Source: Muricea muricata
Lineage: Eukaryota > Cnidaria > Anthozoa > Malacalcyonacea > Plexauridae
Length of the DNA stretch: 64,000 nucleotides
NCBI GenBank assembly: GCA_963855995.1
Contig: OY979718.1
Coordinates: forward strand, 42,033,559-42,097,558
Direction: 5' to 3'
In this document: in pieces, positions 34,540 through 44,960 of the stretch
Layout: each line of letters begins with the position of its first letter
How positions within the stretch are numbered: position 1 is the first letter of the stretch
Translations under genes and position numbers: made by a program
Notes under the pieces: generated by a model
Seen by the model: only the letters and a program-made list of their open reading frames with translations
Told to the model about the DNA's origin: nothing
The model's database searches: none

Positions 34540-34796
34540 TTTTAAAACTCGAGCAATTTCGCTTTTCTCGAGCAATTTCGCTGTTCTGCAATCCTCTTTT
34601 CCAACAAATATTCATGAAACACTTGTTGAGCGACTTTATATGTTCTTTTGCATGTGTTTTTGGAGTCTTTTTCCTCAAGCAATTGACAAATTTCGTCTTC
34701 GGCGAGATGCCATAACATGAGACAGAAAATATCGAGAGAAAAAAATGTTGTTGCCATGCCAACCATTGATGCCAACGAATACCGTAGGCTCAACAT
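34540..34796 (-). pseudogene. Fragment resembling the N-terminal helical domain of a Crypton/tyrosine-recombinase-like protein
   Basis: The short frame contains LAEDEICQLLEEKDSKNT followed by KVAQQVFHEYLLEK. The pattern of Asp/Lys-Asn-Thr followed by an amphipathic helix ending in FxxYL recalls the core-binding region of Crypton-derived proteins. There is no catalytic domain. Confidence is low, and it could be a fragment of another transposon-related gene. Confidence 0.35.
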
Positions 34797-34975
34797 GCAA
34801 ATAACTCAATTATCTGCTAGCAGATAACTGAGTTATCAGCAAATTGCGTGATAGTCGCATTTATCTGTATGCAATTGACCAATTACAGCGCATAAAGCAA
34901 CTGCAATGTATAATAATAAAGTTTAATTGCAGTTTGTGACTACTACTACTAGCACTAAAATGCTCTGCGAGACTC

Positions 34976-35377
34976 TTAAGGTGGCTCGATAGTCAGAATT
35001 CATCAGAAATTTTATGTCTCTACGATTAAATGTTTTGTCGTGAATGCTTGAGCTTCATTTTAGTTCATTGCACAGCTCTATAGCACTGTTTGCTGTATTT
35101 AAAAAAGAATTTCTTAAAAGTTTGCCTGAACATAGAAATCACGTTTCTTGTTGGAACTCGTTTCTAATTATAAGTTCATTTGCATAAACTCCACACCTTA
35201 CCTATGACAACAATGTCTCTGGACATACGAATGGTAGGAGTATAAAACTTTTCCAATTATGAAGACAACCAGCAGAGCTATGCAATGAACTAAACTAAGC
35301 TTTACACGCGCACTGTAAAAAATTCTATGGCGAAAGAAGTATTATGTGCTATGAGTTAGACTATCGAGCCACCTTAA
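34976..35377. mobile_element. TTAA-flanked MITE, 402 bp
   Basis: Both ends read inward as TTAAGGTGGCTCGATAGTC, with TTAA at 34976-34979 and 35374-35377, which is the piggyBac/Kolobok target. A related end, TTAAGGTGGCTCAATACAG, is at 40752. Confidence 0.78.
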
Positions 35378-35897
35378 TTAATATATGCATGTATACATGC
35401 ACTGGACTAAACATTTTGCTCCTATACGGCAACATATGTACCAAATTAAAGGAAAATATGAAAATAATTACAGTGCTAGACAACAATGTTTCAGTGGTTA
35501 TAATGACGTCTGCAGTTCACCTGTTTAGCAGCAGTGTGAAAATGCTGAATAACGACATAAACAAGACAAACTCTAGTCATGAACATCATAATGGACATTT
35601 TCGCCCAGATAATCATCATCAAGTTCAGGTTTGGGTGATGGCGTACGTTGATCTTCTCCAGGCGGCTGTTGCTCTTCTTCTTCGAGGAAATACACTGAAA
35701 ATACGACAATTTTTTAGATCATGTGCAACTCATGACTGTATGGATTATCTTTTTAGGCTAGGGTCGGTTGCTATCATAACGATTGATTAACAATGAGAAC
35801 AAAAGGCAATGACCTATCACTTTTGTTTATGCAATCAAATCATAAAACAAGTAAACAGAGTAATATCCAAAATTGGCTGCTAACATCGTCAGCTAAC

Positions 35898-36160
35898 CTC
35901 TAGCCTGAGTATCAAGTTCTGTTTTATAAATAGAGCCTGACACAAACCTTAATCTCATTCCCTTCCGCCCACAGCAGAGTTATATTCGGCGAATATCATG
36001 CAAAGTAATCTAATTAGCACTAGCCAATCAAAAAGCAGATTAAATGCGTTTACTCTAACGGACCAATTAAGGCTCAGTCCAGATTATGGACTGAAGAAAA
36101 CAGAAAAATATCAGCTTTTGTATCAGGCCCTACTTTTTCGTAAGGCCTGATACTCAGGCT
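35898..36160. mobile_element. Inverted-repeat MITE, 263 bp, with 7-bp duplication
   Basis: AGCCTGAGTATCA at the left and TGATACTCAGGCT at the right are inverted. AGCTAAC flanks both sides (35891-35897 and 36161-36167). Confidence 0.7.
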
Positions 36161-36522
36161 AGCTAACATCAATATAAGATTATTGTCAACAACCATAGTT
36201 CTCACCCTTAAAAGTGTGTGGAAATTGAGGGTGACCCTGACAAATACTGTTACAGAGAGTAATCAGAAACTTCCACGCTCACTTGTTTAGCACCCAATTA
36301 CAATCCTTTGTTAATACCCAATAACAACCGGATATAGTTACCTGCCGCACGCAATCCTCTCCCAAAGTTACGCACAACAATCCACAAAAAGAAGGAAACC
36401 AAACATCGTGTGACCAAAAATAAACACGCTGAAGCGATAAACAAAAGAACGAAAGAACGACATATTATCTTATTTTCTATACACTTTGTATAACTATGGC
36501 CTATCTAATGCATCTATTTAAC

Positions 36523-36678
36523 AATAGATTACATTTTGCCGTTGTCTGTTCAGTAATAAACACACGGTAGACGCCATAATGTGGAAAGAACAAAAAAATG
36601 GTCACTGATGTTCTCACCACATTATGACGTCTACCGTGTATTTATAACTGAACAAACAGCAGCAAAATGTAATCTATT
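36523..36678. mobile_element. Hairpin MITE, about 156 bp
   Basis: Inverted arms contain ATAGATTACATTTTGC and ACACGGTAGACG with few mismatches and a loop of about 40 bases. No coding capacity. Confidence 0.72.
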
Positions 36679-37493
36679 CGTTTTATATAATAAAAATGTG
36701 AAATAATAAAAGTGTGCTGTGATTGGCTTGTGGCTGAAATGGCGTCAGCGTGCGTCTGTCCTCTAATAGATCACAATTCTCGACCAATGAAAATCCAGAA
36801 TGAACTCTGATTATTATATAATTAGCATTATGATGAAAGAATACAAACAGCAGACATTTTCTTATTAATCGTACACACTTGTATGGGTTTAAGTAACGGT
36901 AATTAGGTCAGCAAGACCACACAAAATATACATTAAAAGTACTACATCTACGGTTGTTTTAGTAGGAACATTACTCAGTCTTTCCTTAAAATCATAGGAA
37001 TAAAGGATAACGGACGTTCAATTTCATGCAAGTATAACCGTTCATGAACGATCGCAGCGTAATTCTGTAACAATAGACTAAGAGAAAATGTGTTGAGTAA
37101 TAGAATATGGGAATGCAATTAAGATTAAGCAATAAAGCTGTAAGGACTATGGGATTGTGTATTTAAACAATGGGATTTCGTTCAAATTTAGGCTAAAAAT
37201 AGGAATAGCACTCTCCCTTCAGGATCCTTATATTTGGTTTGAAAACCTAAGTAACATAAACTTTATGATAATTAGGGCAAAATCTTTATCCGATTCACAG
37301 ATATTCATTGAACCTGTATTTCCTTAATTTGTGTTTTTGTTATGAATTACAAATGACTTCACAAATAGCTTTATAATACAGCATTTGTAAATTCTGAACG
37401 CTGATTGGCTAAGAGCCTTGTTGATATAACTCTATGTCAACACGGAAAATTTCCCGCCACTCTTCTGTTAAAGTTCTTTGTGCTATATTATAA

Positions 37494-37658
37494 AAGAAAT
37501 ATAAAACATTTTTTCCGTATTGATATACAGTTATATCAACACTCGTGAAAATCGGAAAAACTCGAAATTGTGTGAATTCTACACACTTTCTCGTTTTTCC
37601 AATTTTCACTCGTGTTGATATAACTGTATATCAACACGGAAAATGTTTTATATTTCTT
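37494..37658. mobile_element. Hairpin MITE with TGTATATCAACACGGAAAA-type arms
   Basis: Arms include AAGAAATATAAAACAT, ACAGTTATATCAACAC and GAAAAACTCG with complements in reverse order. A partial third copy of the arm (TTGATATAACTCTATGTC) lies at 37419-37436, so two related elements may overlap here. Confidence 0.7.
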
Positions 37659-38793
37659 AAATATAAAGCGATGGTGATTGATTGTGAAGATGTTAACCGT
37701 TACCCCAGACTTTTACCAAATACCTCATTCAAGCTTTCTTAATACAACATTAGGCTGCAAATGCTAAATCTTACCGCAAACAATGATGGATACGTTTATT
37801 GTGTTGGTTTGGTCATTCCAATCCATCCCGGTCTAAACGAGTGTAAATAGCGGTGAATAAAGTTGGAGAGAGGAAATCATGAAAAACAGATGAAGAAGTG
37901 AGCGACTAGAATCTAAATATATACAAAATGAGATTGTATATAAATGATAGAGGAGTGTTTTATTAATCAAAGTGCCATAACATGATTTTAGGAATATGAT
38001 GATTAAAATGTGACGATTATTATTTAGTACAAGCCTCGACGGGGTTATAAACTTGGCCTTTTTTTGTTCATTTAGCTGTTAAAAAGTCGAACTGCTACCG
38101 ATCATGGTGGTAGGCCCAAGATCAACACAGTTTAAAATAATTTTCCAGCAGAATATTTCGACAAAAATACACAATTTAACATGTATAGTGAAACATCTAA
38201 ACATACTCATTGTTACACTTAAAAAAATATACAAGTTTATGAATAAATTGTTATTCGTTATTTCTAAACCAAATTCATCAAATAACTACACGAGTCTGCG
38301 TTTGGAATATAACACACACAGTGTGTGTATTGGCAACAAAAATATTTAATGCAATTCAATGCCTAATTCTATTGCTGCTTTTGGCAATTCTGTCTATAGC
38401 TAAACAAAGTATTTTCCTCAGTCAAATAACAACATCATTTCATACTAAATATTACCGTGATGATCTTGTAGAGAACATATGCTGGTTGAGGCAGACTAAG
38501 GACCAAGAAGACAGCTACCAACTTGTTGTTTTCGTATTTTGGCTAAACAAAGATAAAAAATTAAATGAACATCTATTACTGCGCTCTCAACAATAATTTT
38601 AACCCTGACTATAAACCCTGCCGTCGTGACAAAACAGCTTTAGCAGACTTCTGCAGTGGGTTTATAGTTATCATGCATTTGCAATTAAGCAGGGAGGGTC
38701 ATGCATGCTTCATCAATTTGCTAACTGAATAAACAGGAAGCTTACGATATATACCCTCATTAATCGGGTTTCTGCTGCATGACAACACAAGCT

Positions 38794-39236
38794 TATCCTA
38801 GGATATACACAATAAAACAAATTCTGAAAATAGACATCTTGTATTCCTGATATGCAAGAAAGAACAAGAAAACGACGGAGTCGGTGATATTTCGTCTTTA
38901 TTCCAAAGACATTGTCAAACCAATAGATTATATTACAAACAGGCTGAACAATATGATCAGCCAATCAGGTGTGGTAAGCAAATCAGGTGATGTTCTTCAC
39001 CTGATTGGCTTACTACAGCTTGCCAACTTTGTAGATATATAGCACAGCCTGTTTGTAATATAATCTATTGGTTTGACAATGTCTTTGGAATAACGACGAA
39101 GTATCACCGACTCCGTCGTTTTCTTGTTCTGTCTTGAATATCAGGAATACAAGATGTCTATTTTCGGAATTTGTTTTATTTTGTATTTCCTTAAGTTGTC
39201 TGCTTGTCGTGGTTTCTGTTATCCTAGGATGCATAG
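38794..39236. mobile_element. Long palindrome, about 440 bp, with arms near 200 bp
   Basis: TTATCCTAGGAT near each end starts inverted arms that pair through AATAGACATCTTGTATTCC, GACAATGTCTTTGG and CCTGTTTGTAATATAATC, to a centre near 38985 (CACCTGATTGGC). The right arm has about 25 extra bases and one arm has base changes. Frames on the two strands mirror each other. It abuts the exon at 39255. Confidence 0.78.
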
Positions 39237-39254
39237 CAACATTTTGCAACCTAC

Positions 39255-42200
39255 CACAAGGTAACCAACGATAAGCCAGACTATCCCTACAAATATCCCA
39301 ACAACAAGAATAATAATTTCTTCTTCAGCAGCATCTTCAAAACCAGATGTCAAGACCAACACAATTAAACTGAGCTATAGTTTTTAAAACATGATATTTT
39401 GGTTATACTGTCTATAAACTCTGTACTTCACACCTAATGAGTTTATTTATTTCAGCCATACTCCAGCGAGGGAATGCTTATTTAAGAGGCGAATCCAAAT
39501 ACAGGTGGCACTTTGCTGAAATATATATGAAATCGAAAAGGAGCAATAAATTCCGTGCTAAAGTAATAATCGATATTACATGTGTTCATTAGGTGATATA
39601 TACCATCCCTAATTGAGGTGACACGATCTATAATTGAGGTGATACGATCCCTAATGGAACTGATAACGTCCTTAATTGATGTGATACGTTGGCCAGTTGG
39701 GGTGAAAAGATCACCAACTAAGGTCATACGATCTCCATTTGAGGTGATACAATCCCTAACTGAGGGGATACGATCCCTAATTGAGGTGATACGATCTCTA
39801 ATTGAGGAATACGATCCCTAATTGAGGTGATACGATCCCTAATTGAGGTGATACGATCCCTAACGGAGGTGATACAATAGAAGAGAGTGTGTTATAGTGT
39901 ACTTGATAGGGGACGCTTTTGGGTAACTTGGAAACCTAGATATAGCTCCGATATTGAGGTCAAATGCGAAGAAGAGATGTTACACGAAATTTGATTTAGT
40001 CAGAAAAAATGTTTCTCATTATTTTTTTACATACCGCGGTTTCAAATTCAAATATTAACAATGTTTGAAATATGAACATATTCATACACATATCTATAAA
40101 AAATGAAAAATCCAATGTATTCGGAATACAATTGACAATTTGTACATACTGTTTTGTAGAATGCTGGTCTTTTGTTACAATCAAGCTATTTTCTGTTATA
40201 GTTGTTTTATCTACAAGGGGGGGGGGGGAACAAACATTTCCACTTAACCTGAAATTACATTTCCACACAACGACTAAGTAAAACGAGATTGAAAAACTGA
40301 GAACTATAGTAGATGCCTACAGCAAAGCGGCTCCAATAGAAAAAAGGTACATCAAAATCTAGAAGTTTTGGTTTTAACCATTACCTTAAAAAATATTTTG
40401 AACATGTTAGGCGAAAAACGAAATCAAGTTAATGCAAATGGTGTCTGTACTTTAGGTGGCGACCTACTGATACACATACAAGAACAATCACGAGCGAATC
40501 TTGCAATCTTTTGATGTGCAAGTTGCTCTGAGGAATTCGGAATCGTTTGAAAAATTAACGATGAAACTCTACCCGAGTTTCAATGTTTATTAGCTGCAAT
40601 TTAGAGCCAAACCGGATGTTCTTTTGCAAGCAATATTGCATCGTTGATTTGCAAGTTCTCAGAGGAATTTGCAATCATACAGAAATTGTAAACCAGCTCG
40701 CGTTTCATTCGGCGCACCTGCAAGAAAGCGTTAGAATTGTTTTTAAATACTTAAGGTGGCTCAATACAGTTTTCCAAAAATTAAGCTATAGTTTACTTTA
40801 ACACCTTTAATTTTCACGCTGTTAAATTTAAATTTATATTTAAGTCTGTATTGAACTGTTCATGTATTTTAACATATTTTCTTTCACATTATGACAGTTT
40901 TGATGGTCAATGCTCCGTTGCTGCGGCACTATGAAATTTACTCAGAAACGATGTATTTTGCTGCGCAAATCTAAAAGAAGCAAGGTGACCCCCAATTTTC
41001 TTCTTCGCATTATGCAGATTAACATTGTGCAAAATTTAGAAAATGTTGTGTCTTGAAAAACATATACAATGTATAATGAAAGACTTTTGTAGGTCGCCAA
41101 CTAAAGTACAGGCTATTAACTTGATTTCTTTTTCGAAAGTAATGGACAAAACCAAAACTTCTAAATTTTGATGTACCGATTTTGATGTACCTTTTGAACA
41201 CATTTTTACAACCGGGAAATACTTTGAACAGGAACTTAGGGATTTTGAACAGGAAGTTAGGAACTTTGAACATGAAGTTAGGAAAATTTACAAAATTGCA
41301 AATTCCCTCAGGAGATTTGCAACTTTCTTTAGGGAGTTTGCGAAGGGAATTTTCAAAATGGCAAAAGTAATTAGAAAAATTCCAAATGAGCTCGGAACTC
41401 GAAACAGGAACGCTTCATGTAGTTTGGCAGTAAGTTCGTTCTTAAGAAAGTACATCTTGGAGCAGTGATACTGTCTAAGTCTCGTTAGCGATAAAAGAGC
41501 ATATTATTTATTTTGCTAATGTGGACACATGATATCAATATAATACAGCCACAAACTTACTTTGGAACTTTATATTAGCAGAACGCAGTGTTCTGATGAT
41601 AAGATTCTTAGAAGTAAAATGTTGCATTGAAATTTTGAAACAAAGGATTAGGTCAATCGGTCCCAAAACCAACAGCACAATCAGGCGAACCTTTATATAC
41701 AAAATAACTTCATATTAAATAAGAAGTGAACATCTAATTTCTATGATTTCATCTGTGTACTGGGTCATATTTACCTGAATCCAATTAAAAAACAGTTCTA
41801 TTTGTTAAACTCAAATATATCTTTTGATTTTTTTTTTTTGGGGGGGGGGGGGGTAGGGTGTTTGCATGATGTATACTTAATATACTGGATTTGTTTTTCA
41901 TATAGGATAAAGATACATTTCTCACGAGTTATCCTGCGTTGCAAGTTGCAAAAAAAAATTGCAGCTTGTGACAGTGCCGTGATGAATGTATATTCATAAG
42001 AATTACGCGTTGAATCACAATACCAGTAACAACGTGTTCCGTTCAATGGAAATTTGAATGATACAGTATACTGCGACTGATATGATTGCAATCATAAATG
42101 CCCACAGTTGGTAAGGTCGTTCTCCAAACACCCCATGATATATATAAACCAAACAAAATACTAAAAAGAAACAGAAATGACACCGGTGAGCCCAACGTTA

Positions 42201-44960
42201 ACTAATCTGCATGAAGACACATCAACCTGAATTGTCCCTGTCCCAATAAATTATAGCCTAAACGCAGATGCGGGGGGGGGGGCTATACCTCCTACCAAAA
42301 AAACATCAGAATAAAATAATTAAAGTAGAAACTAGGAAGTATTTGCCTGAGCCCTAGTCTTGGTCCCCGGCGCTTTGATGTTCTACGGTAGTGCGTACCG
42401 CGCACCGCGCGCGAGACATGCGCGCTTAAAGTCATTTGATATACATATGTGTGTTGCGAAGCGCCTGGCAGAAACCGGATCAAAAACTGGAGCGACTTTC
42501 AACTGGCTCGCCCGGATACAATCTAATTTTTGTTAAAAATGGAAAATATCGCGGGTTCTTTGAAAACAATAACTGTACAAGGCAAATTCGTCTAAATTCT
42601 TCTTATAAATATTCAAATAGGTTTGCCAAACCTACGGGTTTGTAAACATTATATTCACGCTTAGCCAGTCCAAATTGAATACATGGGAAGCATATACATA
42701 TGCCTTATTGTCCCGATATTTTCCTCGATCTTTGCCCATAGTTGGGACGATGTAAGATGTTAGACTGCGTGCAAGACCAAACGGGTGATGTTCACGACAT
42801 GTCACCTAAACCGCGCAGACATTAGGCTGACAACGTTTGTTGGCGAGGCCGTGAATCGTGTTGGTCAGTGAGAGATATCCTGCATGAACGCTGAAGATGA
42901 GTATTAGCGAAGGCAGGTCTACCTCGTAAGACTTTACACTGTTTATGAGAACTGGGCACTGTTCAAAAGGCCAAGTAATGAGCAGACAATGATAGCTAGA
43001 AAAATTCTTAGTCTGTGAAATGACAAATTAGTAAAATCTATTTGATAGCAGAATTTACAATTTGCCCGCCATAGGAAGCATTTACATATTGCACGTGCGA
43101 CAGGCAGTGCGCTGGGTGTAGTTCGGGCAATCGACGTAACCGTTTACAGAACAACCGTTAATCTGAAGACCACTGCCGTTGAACGACGTTAAAATGGCAA
43201 AACTGTTTGGATTTGCTGCCGGATTTGCCACTGCACGATACGACACGGAATTTCCACAAAGCAAGGTAATACAAAATTACCACTTCAGCCAGCTCAGTAT
43301 AAATTTTCTCAGAGGGGGCCAAACATTTCGCCAGGGGGTGGGTCTGGCTACGTCACTGGTTCAATAAATGTAACATAGATTAATTTTGTTATGAACTCAA
43401 AATAATGATGTAAATAGGAACTTGATGTACAGGGTGTATAAAAAAGGTAATCCAACTTTGGAGTGCTCTCACTGACATGTTTATTATTTAATCTACAGAA
43501 ATCATTTTTTCATGGTCAGACAATTTGCAACAAGTCTGACATATTGCAATAGACTTGTTATCAACCAGCTGATATTAGGGTGCATTTGCATGGCTTGCAA
43601 CCGCTTTTGAAAACATGTTTGTTTCAAGTTTATTGTTCAAACTTGCATATGCACTGAGGTGCTGCACCAGATAGGTACATACACTGTATTAATACTCTAC
43701 CTGAGTTCACCAAAAGCACCAATCCAAATGTGGAATCTGAATCATCAACTGTATTCGTTAGACGATAGATCGTCATAGCAATGACGCCAAGTGTGCTTAA
43801 AGTTCCCAATACAAGGAAGGCAACTTCAATATTTTCTAAATCTGAAGGCACTCTCAGCTAAAAAGTTGAAGTTTTATTTTTAGTGTCGTTGTTGCTGTAT
43901 AGTTAACCTGTGAAGTGGGGGTTATGGGCACATTTAGCAGCAAAGGTAAAGTGAATGTGAGGGGCTGATTACATAAGGTGAGTTGTCGCAGTTTGTCGAG
44001 GTGTAAGAGATTTGTCAATCCCCTGGCTTCTATTATAAACACTCCTAAAGATAATATCGAGATGACATGGCAAACAGGACAACTCACCTAGCCAGGACCT
44101 CATTTACTCACAGCTGGGACAACTCAGCTATCTAGGACAAGACTTCAAAAATTTAGCCATGTAATTGCATTTTACAAAGTTGTCCTGGCAAAACAGTTCT
44201 CGAGAAAGTGCACACAAGCGATTTTAATTTTTAAAATGTAAATAAATAATAAGTTATAAACCTCAAAATAGGAACAAAATGTTGTTTGTGCGTTTCAATA
44301 CATGCTTTATAAATAATACTTTCAATACCAATTCTAAACAAAATTAATGCAGGTAACACCATTTTCCCCTGTTAGGAAGCTAAAATACAATATATAAACC
44401 ATTATTGAAAAATCAATATTGAAGAATCAACTTGCTTTATCGGGACAATTTGCTCCATGTAATCAGCCGCCACTCACTTAAAATCAGCTTAAATAGCTCC
44501 AGCAATTTTTAAAATCACTCGTGTGCAATCGTCCATACAAATGATAATTGTCATTTTATTAGTTCCATAATGCACTTTCACTTTAACAATGATTTCACTT
44601 ATGATTTCATCATACTTGCCCCCATATAGAAATGCCCCAGTTTTTACCACCTATGAAACACTTAATATCCAATTATAAGAAATATATAACTAATAAAATT
44701 TAATGTTGTTATTGAGTTTCATGTTATGTACATATACATTGTATTTTAATTCCTGTTACAAGCGATATCAAAAGTACAATAATACCTTTTTAATTTAAGC
44801 GTTCATATCATAGTTTAATTACCTTTCCAAAAGGCGAATCTACAGTTCTAACAACAGAGTGGAACACGTTTACTTCTCGTGAGTTTGAACTAGTGTTCGA
44901 TGAATCTGAATCTATTCTTTCTGCGCGACCTTCCTTGGAGCCGAAAGTTTCGTAATCCAT
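39255..44960 (-). CDS. Multi-pass membrane protein of unidentified family (partial gene model)
   Basis: Exons by eye on the - strand: 44823-44960 (ATG, MDYETFGSKEGRAERID...), 43701-43857, 42024-42160, 41561-41690, then a missing exon, then 39255-39374. The first four join in consistent phase. The N-terminus is hydrophilic and Ser/Asp-rich. Hydrophobic segments follow: IEVAFLVLGTLSTLGVIAM, FGLVLLVNSVFCLVYIY, LWAFMIAIISVAVYCIIQ, VRLIVLLVLGPIDLILC and, in the last exon, IIILVVGIFVGIVWLIVGYL. A conserved-looking HGVFGERPYQLWAF lies between segments two and three. I do not recognise a named family; localisation in a membrane is inferred from the helices alone. The linker exon between 41561 and 39374 and the 3' end were not found. 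The last exon is assigned to this gene by character and strand only. Confidence 0.6.
39596..39869. repeat. 21-bp minisatellite
   Basis: About 13 variants of GATACGATCCCTAATTGAGG. The unit is a multiple of three, so a short frame gives a false heptad (EVIRSLI) repeat. It probably lies in an intron of the - strand membrane protein gene. Confidence 0.85.
40346..41191. mobile_element. Inverted-repeat element, about 850 bp, with internal repeats
   Basis: GGTACATCAAAATCTAGAAG at the left pairs with the complement near 41155-41176. A second inner pair, TACTTTAGGTGGCGACCTAC, is at 40451 and 41085-41108. Another MITE end (TTAAGGTGGCTCAATACAG) lies inside at 40752. The structure looks nested. Confidence 0.6.
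41212..41300 (+). repeat. Short degenerate 21-bp tandem repeat
   Basis: Three to four copies of TTTGAACAGGAAGTTAGGA with changes. The matching frame gives LNRNLGI-like heptads, which are a consequence of the 21-base period. Confidence 0.65.
41828..41853 (+). repeat. T12-G14 homopolymer junction
   Basis: A run of T is followed directly by a run of 14 G. Other G runs are at 13844-13856, 29652-29662, 40217-40228, 42272-42282 and 55751-55765. Confidence 0.9.
43194..43265 (+). CDS. Possible first exon of a nested small gene (MAKLFGFAAGFATARYD...)
   Basis: ATG followed by 24 clean codons (hydrophobic, small-residue-rich N-terminus, then RYDTEFPQSK) and a donor GTAATA in phase 0. It lies on the opposite strand inside an intron of the membrane protein gene. 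No second exon was found, and I do not recognise the product; it could be chance. Confidence 0.3.

Noticed and set aside
35344-35790. 148-codon + strand frame
   Set aside because: It starts inside a MITE end, shows no domain or splice pattern and has random-looking composition.
38713-39249. Frames on the - strand in the long palindrome
   Set aside because: They mirror each other across the palindrome and are not genes.
39618-39821. Heptad-repeat peptide frame
   Set aside because: A by-product of a 21-bp minisatellite.
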